The notes under the pieces were generated by a model, which saw nothing but the letters and a program-made list of their open reading frames with translations, was not told the DNA's origin and searched no databases. From an uncultured Eubacteriales bacterium (lineage in GTDB: Bacteria; Bacillota; Clostridia; Oscillospirales; Acutalibacteraceae), in the NCBI GenBank assembly GCA_900313125.1, contig OMPZ01000188.1:1-5331 (forward strand): a DNA stretch of 5,331 bases. The letters are read 5' to 3'. Both the position numbers and the translations under genes were made by a program. Shown in pieces: positions 1 to 5,331 of the stretch. The first letter of the stretch is position 1, and every line of letters starts with the position of its first letter.

Positions 1-222
1 GCCCGGCATCGGGTCGATAGTTGCGATAACGTCCTGTATCTCCTTGAGACCGAGACCGTGCTCCTTAAGGATAGCTATGCGGTACTGCATGAGCTTGTTG
101 TAATCCGGCTCGTCACGCGTAGTTTTCTTAAGCTCGGGGATCCCTGCCGCCTCGGCAAATGCGATCCATATCTCGGGAACGAGTACGCCCTCAAGGTCTA
201 AACAAGTAATGTACATTTTCAT
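1..222 (-). CDS. thrH: ThrH: phosphoserine phosphatase / homoserine phosphotransferase, 3' part outside window
   Basis: This gene was read by hand from the minus strand and gives 74 codons to the window edge with no stop. The translation begins MKMYITCLDLEGVLVPEIW and continues with AFAEAAGIPELKKTTRDEPD, then YNKLMQYRIAILKEHGLGL and KEIQDVIATIDPMPG. This closely follows the N-terminus of the ThrH family (HAD superfamily), whose Pseudomonas member has phosphoserine phosphatase activity and can move phosphate to homoserine. HAD motif I is DLEGV, with Asp nucleophile and Glu in place of the usual second Asp, as is characteristic of ThrH. A start at 216 (MYITCLDLEG) would match the usual family N-terminus better, while 222 adds Met-Lys. 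The gene lies 23 bases after the NTase and is probably its operon partner. HAD motifs II to IV lie beyond the edge, so integrity cannot be judged. Confidence 0.88.
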   Translation of the reverse strand, partial: MKMYITCLDLEGVLVPEIWIAFAEAAGIPELKKTTRDEPDYNKLMQYRIAILKEHGLGLKEIQDVIATIDPMPG

Positions 223-226
223 CAAA

Positions 227-237
227 TCCTTTCTCCC
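227..237 (-). promoter_or_regulatory. Shine-Dalgarno region of thrH
   Basis: GGGAGAAAGGA contains two possible ribosome sites. The AAGGA part is 4 bases from the ATG at 222 and 10 bases from the ATG at 216; the GGGAG part suits the ATG at 222 better. The start is therefore ambiguous by two codons. Confidence 0.6.
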
Positions 238-261
238 GAAAAAGATCAAACGATCTTTTTC
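238..261 (-). other. Perfect 10-bp inverted repeat over the NTase stop codon
   Basis: On the minus strand, GAAAAAGATC (261-252) and GATCTTTTTC (247-238) pair perfectly around the 4-base loop GTTT. The NTase stop TGA (248-246) lies at the loop and 3' arm, and the thrH ribosome site begins one base after the stem. The stem has few G-C pairs and its U-run sits inside the arm, so it is at best a weak terminator. It could instead tune thrH translation, being melted by ribosomes finishing the NTase. Confidence 0.5.
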
Positions 262-1013
262 AGCTCCTTATTTATATTATCCAGAATATCCGACACGTCA
301 TATAGGAACATGTTCTCAAAAAGCTTCATGAGATTTTCGTTGAAATTCTCCGGCAGGATCTTACAGTCTCTCAGACATATCTGCACCAGCTTTTTTTCGC
401 CAGGGTGGGTCAGTCTGTTAACCGCAAATATTACATCGAAATAGCTCTCTAAGAACGCGGCTACTCTGTGATTTACGCTGACATAATCATGACGGTAGAA
501 CGCCTTGCCGACCTGCTTGTCGTAAGACGGCAGATATCCGTTGAGGAGCGCCATGTTTCGCTTGATTATAGCCTGTGCAAGCTCCTCGGGGTATTCACGC
601 TGCGCGCTTTCATACAGCCTGGTGAATCTGCCGCTTTTGTCAAAGATGATCTCGCTTGTTTTGATGTTGTGCCAGAAGCAGGTGGAATATCCGTTTTTCG
701 CTATGTTGTATTCAAACATCATATTGATCATATCTTCAAAATAACCGGTGCAGCGATAAATAACATCAACAAAAGTGCCGTCCTTGAGAACGAGGTTATC
801 TTCGCTCTCAAAAAACGCGTTCCCTATCTCCGCCTGTGAACAGAGCGAGGAAAGATACTCCCGTCTGATCTCGGCAGGGACTATCTCTTCACCGTACACA
901 TACAGATCGTAGTCGGACTTTTCGTCGGTGTTGCCTGATGCGCGCGAACCGGCGAGCGCAAGGGCGTCAACAGATGGAATACTCCTAATTCTGTCGTACA
1001 AATCATTCAACAT
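246..1013 (-). CDS. Nucleotidyltransferase-fold protein with DUF4037-like C-terminal domain
   Basis: This is a complete 255-residue soluble protein. The N-terminal domain (about 1-90) has the polymerase-beta-type nucleotidyltransferase signature: GSRASG (22-27), SDYDLYVY (33-40) with metal-binding D34 and D36, and a probable third carboxylate D83 in FVDVIYR. The C-terminal half contains FYRHDYVSVNHRVAAFLESYF and FAVNRLTHPGEKKL (about 172-209), which resembles DUF4037. Relatives include small-molecule nucleotidyltransferases such as aminoglycoside adenylyltransferases, but DUF4037 members mostly lack a known substrate, so neither resistance nor any metabolic reaction should be assumed. The catalytic triad looks intact, so it is probably an active enzyme. 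Its close coupling to argF (17 bases) and thrH (23 bases) indicates co-transcription. Base composition is visibly lower in G+C than argF next to it, which could reflect lower expression or later acquisition. Confidence 0.85.
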   Translation of the reverse strand: MLNDLYDRIRSIPSVDALALAGSRASGNTDEKSDYDLYVYGEEIVPAEIRREYLSSLCSQAEIGNAFFESEDNLVLKDGTFVDVIYRCTGYFEDMINMMFEYNIAKNGYSTCFWHNIKTSEIIFDKSGRFTRLYESAQREYPEELAQAIIKRNMALLNGYLPSYDKQVGKAFYRHDYVSVNHRVAAFLESYFDVIFAVNRLTHPGEKKLVQICLRDCKILPENFNENLMKLFENMFLYDVSDILDNINKELKKIV

Positions 1014-1017
1014 AACG

Positions 1018-1025
1018 TCACCTCC
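1018..1025 (-). promoter_or_regulatory. Shine-Dalgarno of the NTase gene
   Basis: GGAGGTGA lies within the 17-base gap after the argF stop (1033-1031). The GGAGG core is 7 bases from the ATG at 1013. It is the strongest ribosome site in the window and fixes the start of the NTase. Confidence 0.85.
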
Positions 1026-1030
1026 GTCGG

Positions 1031-1954
1031 TCAGTCGTTTATCGGAGTGCTGCCCATGAGGTAGACCATGACTGCCTTCTGAGCGTGGAGACGGTTTTCA
1101 GCCTCCTCAAAGATCTCGTCGGCATGGTCCTCAAACACCTCGGCTGTGATCTCCTCTTCCCTATGTGCCGGCAGGCAATGGAGCACCATTGCGTCCGACT
1201 TAGCCGCGTTCATAACGTCGGCGTTGATCTGGTAGCCTGTAAAGGCTTCCGCTCTTTTCTTTGCTTCCTGCTCCTGACCCATCGACGCCCAGACATCGGT
1301 GATAACGACGTCCGCGTCCTTGGCAGCGTCCTTCGGGCTGCGGAGCATCTCGAACTTGTCGCCGTACTCCTTTGCAAAGTCGAGAACGAGCTGATCGGGC
1401 TCATAGCCCTCGGGGCAGGCTACGGAAATAGACATACCCGTTTTGAGCGCGCCGACGATCAGCGAGTTCATCATGTTGTTGCCGTCGCCGATAAAGCACA
1501 TCTTCATGCCGTCGAGCTTGCCCTTGTATTCTCTGATAGTCATAAGGTCTGCAAGCACCTGGCAGGGGTGACAGAGATCTGTAAGACCGTTGATGATCGG
1601 GATAGAGCCGTTCTCGGCGAGATCCTCCACCTCCTTCTGCTCGAAGGTCCTTATCATAATGCCGTCGAGGTAGCGTGAAAGTACGCGCGCCGTATCCTGG
1701 ATAGGCTCGCCTCTGCCGATCTGCGTTTTGTCGCTCGAGAGGAAGAGAGCCGTACCGCCAAGCTGGAACATACCTACCTCAAAGCTGACTCTCGTTCTTG
1801 TGCTTGCCTTCTCGAATATCATACCGAGACTTTTGCCGTCAAGATATTTTTTTGAAATGCCGTGCTTTTGCTCGTACTTGAGCTGGTCTGCGAGATTGAG
1901 AACCGTCATGATGTCCTCGCTCGTCCAGTCAAGGAGCTTTAATAAGTGTTTCAT
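1031..1954 (-). CDS. argF: Ornithine carbamoyltransferase
   Basis: This is a complete 307-residue protein, the usual size for the family. It joins carbamoyl phosphate to ornithine to give citrulline, the sixth step of arginine synthesis, in the cytoplasm. The carbamoyl-phosphate site is seen in STRTR (51-55) and HPCQ (129-132). The ornithine side shows DVWASMGQE (220-228), whose SMG motif is typical of ornithine rather than aspartate carbamoyltransferase, and HCLPAHR (259-265) carries the catalytic cysteine. All key residues are present. The start at 1954 is backed by AAAGGA 8 bases upstream and by the family-typical MKHLLKLLDWT opening. It lies 95 bases after the ArgD-encoding frame and 17 bases before the NTase gene, so it is probably co-transcribed with both. 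The anabolic enzyme is preferred because argD is adjacent and no arcA or arcC is visible, but a catabolic role is not strictly excluded. Confidence 0.96.
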   Translation of the reverse strand: MKHLLKLLDWTSEDIMTVLNLADQLKYEQKHGISKKYLDGKSLGMIFEKASTRTRVSFEVGMFQLGGTALFLSSDKTQIGRGEPIQDTARVLSRYLDGIMIRTFEQKEVEDLAENGSIPIINGLTDLCHPCQVLADLMTIREYKGKLDGMKMCFIGDGNNMMNSLIVGALKTGMSISVACPEGYEPDQLVLDFAKEYGDKFEMLRSPKDAAKDADVVITDVWASMGQEQEAKKRAEAFTGYQINADVMNAAKSDAMVLHCLPAHREEEITAEVFEDHADEIFEEAENRLHAQKAVMVYLMGSTPIND

Positions 1955-1962
1955 GAGGATAG

Positions 1963-1968
1963 TCCTTT
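1963..1968 (-). promoter_or_regulatory. Shine-Dalgarno of argF
   Basis: AAAGGA stands 8 bases before the ATG at 1954. This supports that start and independent initiation of argF after the 95-base gap. Confidence 0.8.
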
Positions 1969-2000
1969 CAATATATTTTGTCGGGGGTTACCCATTTCAT

Positions 2001-2033
2001 CGGGGAACGCCAATAGTTCGGCGGCATTCCCCG
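2001..2033 (-). other. Strong hairpin in the argD-argF gap
   Basis: On the minus strand, CGGGGAAUGCC (2033-2023) pairs with GGCGUUCCCCG (2011-2001): 11 base pairs with one U-G wobble, enclosing an 11-base loop. It begins 16 bases after the argD stop and ends 32 bases before the argF Shine-Dalgarno. No U-tract follows, so it does not look like a standard intrinsic terminator. A role in mRNA processing, 3'-end protection or differential expression of argD and argF fits the position but is inference. Confidence 0.6.
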
Positions 2034-2049
2034 TGATCTTTCAAGGCGA

Positions 2050-3252
2050 TCAGTTCTCTTCGCCGTCGCCGAGCGTTTCGAGGATCGATCTCTCGAGGAT
2101 CTCAAGACCCTCGTCGATATCCTCATACTCGATGCTAAGCGGAGGGAGAAGTCTTACAAGGCTCTTAGCCGTGAGGATAAGGAGTCCGTTTTCGGCGCAC
2201 TTGCCGAGGACCTCGCCGGCGTTGTCCTTCTCAAGAACGATGCCGATCATGAGACCCATGCCGCGGACCTCCTTGACGCCCTTCATCTTCTTGATGCGCT
2301 CGCGCATATAGTGACCCTTTGCGCGAACCTCTGCGAGGAACTCCTCATTGCCGACGATCTCGAGTATCTTGAGCGCGCCCGCGCACGCGATCGGGTTGCC
2401 GCCGAAGGTCGTGCCGTTCGTGCCGGCTGTGAGGACGTCCTTAAGCTCCTCAGTACACATACAAGCCGACAGGGGCAGACCGCCGCTGAGAGCCTTCGCG
2501 CTCGTTACAACATCGGGCTGGATACCGAAGTTCTCGTAGCAGTAGAGCTTGCCCGTTCTGCCGACGCCCGTCTGTATCTCGTCTACGATGAGCAGCAGAC
2601 CGTTGTCCTTGCAATACTGCGCAAGGTCTGTTACGAACTGCTTGTCGAGCGGATTTACGCCGCCCTCGCCCTGTATAAGCTCGATCATAACGGCGCAGGT
2701 GTTCTCGTTGACAGCGTTCTTTATGCTCTCCATGTCGTTTGCCTTGGCAAAGCTGAAGCCCTCTGTAAACGGAGTGAAGTACTTGTGGAAAACGTCCTGA
2801 CCCGTAGCGGCAAGCGTCGTGATCGTTCTGCCGTGGAAGGAGTTTTCAAGCGTTACGATGTGCGTATGCTGCTCGCCGAAGCGGTCGGAGCCGTACTTTC
2901 TCGCGATCTTGATCGCGCACTCGTTGGCTTCCGCGCCGGAGTTTGCGAAGAACACCTTGCTGAAGCCTGTTTTCATGCAAAGCATCTCTGCAAGCGATAT
3001 CTGAGTCGTGTTATAGTAAAGGTTCGATGTGTGCTGAACGTTATAGATCTGCTTTTCGACAGCCTCTGCCCAGCGTCCGTCGGCATAGCCGAGCGCATTT
3101 ACACCGATACCCGAGGTGAAGTCTATATACTTCTTGTTGTTTATGTCGAATCCGACTGCGCCAAAGCCGCTCTCGAGAACGACCGGTACACGCTTGTAAA
3201 CGTGCATCATCGTCTGCTCTTCCGTCTGCTTTACGATATCGAAGATCGTCAT
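2050..3252 (-). other. argD: ArgD module (PLP-dependent class III aminotransferase) within the fused frame
   Basis: Residues 692-1091 of the fused frame form a complete ArgD of 400 residues, the normal length of the free enzyme. It begins with MTIFDIVKQTEEQ, which resembles the natural start of clostridial ArgD proteins. Visible family motifs are SGAEANE (796-802, phosphate cup), NSFHGRT (828-834), QGEGG (885-889), DEIQTGVGRTG (915-925, with D915 expected to hold the pyridine nitrogen), the Schiff-base lysine K944 in SAKALSGG, and TTFGGNP (972-978). No catalytic residue appears to be missing. K944 is residue 253 counted from M692, close to its place in stand-alone ArgD. The argF gene directly downstream supports an arginine-biosynthesis role over another class III aminotransferase such as GabT. 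Acetylornithine versus succinyldiaminopimelate use cannot be settled from sequence alone. Confidence 0.9.
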
Positions 3253-5331
3253 ATCGTCGAGGTTTTCTTCCTCGGTCTTTTCGTCTGTCTCGCCGGGCTT
3301 ATCATCGGCTTTTTTGAGATCGAGCGGTGTTTTTTCCGTGTTTTCGTCATCATCGGGCTTGTCACCGTCATCGGGCTTGTCGCCGTCATTAGGCTTGTCG
3401 CCGTCGTCGGACTTGTCACCGTCATCGGGTTTGTCGCCGCCGTTATCCGACTTGCCGTTTTTGCCTGCCGCAAGCTCGGCTTCGTTTGCTTTGCGCATCT
3501 TCGCCACGGCAAGATAAACTATCAGCATCAGCAGGCACACACCCGAAACGAAAATACCGTATAGCGTACCCGGGGTATGATAATCAAAACGGATCGTGTT
3601 CTCCTGATTTGCCGGGAGCTTTACCAGCATAAAGCCGAAGTCGCCGACCGTTATCTCTGCCTTTTCGCCGTTCACGGTAGCCTTCCAGCCCGTATCGTAA
3701 GGCACGGTGAAGAGCGCGTACTCTTCGTTCTCGCCTGTTTTCATCTTGGCTTCAAAGCCCTTTTTGTCACGTTTGAAATCGTAGCAGCCGGAAGCGATCC
3801 TCTCTTCGCAGTTTTTGATATATGCCGCCTGAGAATAATCCATATCCTTCGCGTAGACCTGCGTCATACCCATACCTGTCAGCTCAAACATCTGATCTGT
3901 CGAACCGACAACGAGCGTATCAAGCAGAACAAGATGCCTGTAATATGAAGGTATCTCGTCAAAGTCTGAGGAAAGCATAAACTTATCGAAGGTCATACCC
4001 ATAGGTACGGCGTACTCGTTCTCATAGATATCAAAGCCGTTCCATGTTTTGAGCAGCTTATAGCCGGGGTATATCGGCTGATCGTCGGAATCCTTGAGAC
4101 TCAGCTTGTTGCCGGTGTGATTAAAGATATACTTCACATTGAACAGCGATCTGTAGCCGTACATTCCGTTATCAAGGTTCGACAGAGTCACTCTGTTAAA
4201 GCCGATGCCCTGGAAAAATCTTCCGATCGAGCTGCTGATCGTACTGTGGAAGCTTGAAAATCCGGGGATATGCCAGAAAATATTTGCGTTGTCGTCCTCA
4301 AGGAATACGCCTTCGGCTTTTCCGCCGAGAGCCGCAACTTCATTGACAAACTGATCGTTCTTTTCTTTCAGCGTCGCATAATCGCTTGTTCCGATAGTAT
4401 CGGCATCATACGCGAAGTTCGTATATGTATAGCGCGTAACGATATCGCTGCGGTGAAGCTGTATATCGTCGATCCCGATATCATCACGCGGTGCGTTGAG
4501 CAAGCCGTCTTTCACAGCGTTTATCTTCGTTTCACCGTCATATTTTTCGGTGATAAAGTTCGGCGCCAATGTTGCGAGGATAGCGATCGAGAGTATAAGC
4601 GCGCTGTAACGCTTGAAGGCATCCTTATTAGTCTTGTAAAGCTTAAGGAATAACGCAAAAAGCGCAATATTTATAAGTGCGGTCGAGGCATAGAGCCAAT
4701 AGATACCGCTTACAGACATCAGACCCCATGTTCTTGTTATCTGTACTCCGTTGGTCGTTGCCTTTGGAGTAAGACCGATTATTACTATAATTACCGAAGT
4801 CAAAACGAAGTTCGTAATGATAGCCTTTTTCCACTTGGTAGATGGGTCCTCAAGCGACATTACAGAGCCCTGTGCCATTATAAGCAGCAGCATGAAGAAC
4901 CAGCGCAGATACGTTGAGTTCGTGAACATCTGGAACGTACTGTTCAAGATCGGCACGAACATGAATACAGTACATACGCCGTAGAAAACGCGGATCCACT
5001 TGTTTCTGTGCTTGTTGAACAAAACGGCAAATACGCCTGCCATTCCGAACAGCGGGAGGAACGCCGTGATAGACGACCATTTATGAGAATACTCGGGAAC
5101 ATATACATCCATTCTCGGAGTCTCGGGCGGCATGAAGAACGAGATGATCGTGTTCCAATATACATGACCGGTACTGTATACCCAATACCCCCAGCCCGTG
5201 AGATTTTCTGTTGTTACACGAGTATTTCCGACTACCTGATAGATCGTTGGCAGCAGGATATACATTGATATCGCCGTGCCGAGCACCGCTTCGAGGATAA
5301 GATAAAGCGAACGGCGCGCGTCCATTTTATA
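2050..5331 (-). CDS. argD: YfhO-family membrane protein fused to acetylornithine aminotransferase (ArgD); 5' end outside window
   Basis: This is one open frame of at least 1091 codons, ending in TGA at 2052-2050. The first in-window ATG is at 5325, but the two codons before it (TAT AAA) are also open, no ribosome site is visible, and YfhO proteins normally carry several more N-terminal membrane helices. The real start is therefore probably outside the window. Counting from that ATG, hydrophobic segments lie near residues 7-30, 84-104, 110-128, 139-156, 167-186, 201-229 and 239-257. A large predicted extracytoplasmic domain (about 260-585) follows, with the YfhO-like PYDTGWKATVNG stretch at 542-553, then a last helix at 588-608 and KMRK. 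An acidic linker (about 615-691) leads into a full ArgD module (692-1091). YfhO relatives act in lipoteichoic-acid glycosylation in Bacillus; ArgD transfers an amino group from glutamate to N-acetylglutamate semialdehyde. Each domain assignment is firm. That the fusion is real is likely but unproven. Confidence 0.85.
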   Translation of the reverse strand, partial: YKMDARRSLYLILEAVLGTAISMYILLPTIYQVVGNTRVTTENLTGWGYWVYSTGHVYWNTIISFFMPPETPRMDVYVPEYSHKWSSITAFLPLFGMAGVFAVLFNKHRNKWIRVFYGVCTVFMFVPILNSTFQMFTNSTYLRWFFMLLLIMAQGSVMSLEDPSTKWKKAIITNFVLTSVIIVIIGLTPKATTNGVQITRTWGLMSVSGIYWLYASTALINIALFALFLKLYKTNKDAFKRYSALILSIAILATLAPNFITEKYDGETKINAVKDGLLNAPRDDIGIDDIQLHRSDIVTRYTYTNFAYDADTIGTSDYATLKEKNDQFVNEVAALGGKAEGVFLEDDNANIFWHIPGFSSFHSTISSSIGRFFQGIGFNRVTLSNLDNGMYGYRSLFNVKYIFNHTGNKLSLKDSDDQPIYPGYKLLKTWNGFDIYENEYAVPMGMTFDKFMLSSDFDEIPSYYRHLVLLDTLVVGSTDQMFELTGMGMTQVYAKDMDYSQAAYIKNCEERIASGCYDFKRDKKGFEAKMKTGENEEYALFTVPYDTGWKATVNGEKAEITVGDFGFMLVKLPANQENTIRFDYHTPGTLYGIFVSGVCLLMLIVYLAVAKMRKANEAELAAGKNGKSDNGGDKPDDGDKSDDGDKPNDGDKPDDGDKPDDDENTEKTPLDLKKADDKPGETDEKTEEENLDDMTIFDIVKQTEEQTMMHVYKRVPVVLESGFGAVGFDINNKKYIDFTSGIGVNALGYADGRWAEAVEKQIYNVQHTSNLYYNTTQISLAEMLCMKTGFSKVFFANSGAEANECAIKIARKYGSDRFGEQHTHIVTLENSFHGRTITTLAATGQDVFHKYFTPFTEGFSFAKANDMESIKNAVNENTCAVMIELIQGEGGVNPLDKQFVTDLAQYCKDNGLLLIVDEIQTGVGRTGKLYCYENFGIQPDVVTSAKALSGGLPLSACMCTEELKDVLTAGTNGTTFGGNPIACAGALKILEIVGNEEFLAEVRAKGHYMRERIKKMKGVKEVRGMGLMIGIVLEKDNAGEVLGKCAENGLLILTAKSLVRLLPPLSIEYEDIDEGLEILERSILETLGDGEEN
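3346..3435 (-). repeat. Five tandem 18-bp units encoding a DKPDDG linker
   Basis: The frame contains five direct 18-base units with the consensus GACAAGCCCGATGACGGT. They encode DKPDDG, DKSDDG, DKPNDG, DKPDDG and DKPDDD (residues 631-660). A degenerate unit (GKSDNGG) precedes them, and more acidic low-complexity sequence (ENTEK to EEENLDD) follows up to the ArgD start at residue 692. The unit length is a multiple of three, so gain or loss of whole units would change linker length without breaking the frame. The tract joins the last YfhO helix to ArgD and is likely a disordered, charged, cytoplasmic spacer. Confidence 0.93.
3484..5331 (-). other. YfhO-like membrane module (C-terminal portion) of the fused frame
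   Basis: Residues 1 to about 614 contain seven or more hydrophobic segments, then a soluble region of about 325 residues, then a single closing helix. This is the architecture of the YfhO family (GT-C-like membrane proteins). Family-like stretches include NTIISFFMPPE (58-68), YLRWFFMLLL (139-148) and PYDTGWKATVNG (542-553). The last helix is followed at once by KMRK (609-612), which by the positive-inside rule puts the downstream tail in the cytoplasm. In Bacillus subtilis, YfhO takes part in lipoteichoic-acid glycosylation; the substrate here is unknown. The first helices and the first outer loop, where GT-C enzymes usually carry their catalytic acid, are not in the window, so activity cannot be judged. 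Confidence 0.8.

Noticed and set aside
468..839. Plus-strand open frame opposite the NTase
   Set aside because: It lies wholly inside the NTase gene on the other strand, and the NTase has clear active-site motifs and a strong ribosome site.
246..1013. Calling the NTase an aminoglycoside-resistance gene
   Set aside because: Only the general nucleotidyltransferase fold is supported. The C-terminal half looks like DUF4037 rather than a known resistance family.
1085..1678. Plus-strand open frame of 197 codons opposite argF
   Set aside because: It lies wholly within argF, whose motifs are complete, and has no recognisable domain of its own.
1971..1978. TATATT as a -10 box for an argF promoter
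   Set aside because: It sits directly against the argF ribosome site, so transcription would start inside that site. No -35 hexamer stands at the proper distance.
1968..2000. Ten-codon frame MKWVTPDKIY between argD and argF, its stop overlapping the argF Shine-Dalgarno
   Set aside because: No ribosome site precedes it, because the hairpin arm abuts its ATG, and it has no arginine codons as an arginine leader peptide would. It is probably chance.
1955..2049. ArgR operator (ARG box) in the argD-argF gap
   Set aside because: No TGAAT-N-ATTCA-like palindrome is present. The only clear palindrome is the G+C-rich hairpin.
3346..3435. CRISPR array
   Set aside because: The 18-base units are contiguous with no spacers, stay in frame and encode a low-complexity linker.
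2311..3564. Long plus-strand open frame (417 codons) opposite the ArgD module
   Set aside because: It is the antisense mirror of argD and the repeat linker. Its translation shows no family motifs and its hydrophobic repeats are just the DKPDDG tract read backwards.

Overview
The window holds four genes, all on the minus strand and all reading from high to low coordinates. It looks like one transcription unit in a Gram-positive anaerobe of the class Clostridia. The protein styles (clostridial-type ArgD and ArgF, a YfhO membrane protein, an NTase/DUF4037 protein, ThrH), AGGA/GGAGG-type Shine-Dalgarno sites and mid-range G+C suggest a Ruminococcus-like member of the Oscillospiraceae. That placement is inference from protein and codon style, not a database match.

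Layout in transcription order. (1) 5331-2050: one uninterrupted reading frame. It starts with the C-terminal part of a YfhO-family multispanning membrane protein, whose true N-terminus lies beyond the window edge. It continues through an acidic hexapeptide-repeat linker into a complete ArgD (acetylornithine aminotransferase). (2) A 95-base gap holds a strong 11-bp hairpin without a U-tract. (3) 1954-1031: argF, a complete ornithine carbamoyltransferase. (4) 17 bases further on, 1013-246: a nucleotidyltransferase/DUF4037 protein of unknown substrate. (5) 23 bases further on, 222-1: the first 74 codons of thrH (phosphoserine phosphatase / homoserine phosphotransferase), cut by the window edge. 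No stretch longer than 300 bases lacks a gene. I found no convincing promoter, classical intrinsic terminator, tRNA, rRNA, CRISPR array or mobile element.

ArgD makes N-acetylornithine and ArgF converts ornithine to citrulline, so the core of the window serves arginine biosynthesis. ThrH acts on phosphoserine/homoserine, so the operon has a broader amino-acid theme. The NTase has no evident place in either pathway.

The standout feature is the YfhO-ArgD fusion. A soluble, normally dimeric PLP enzyme appears covalently attached to the cytoplasmic end of a GT-C-like membrane protein through a (DKPDDG)n linker encoded by 18-bp DNA repeats. The linker keeps an acidic coding character right up to the natural ArgD start, which argues against a simple sequencing frameshift. 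Checking the junction on raw reads and in relatives is the decisive test.
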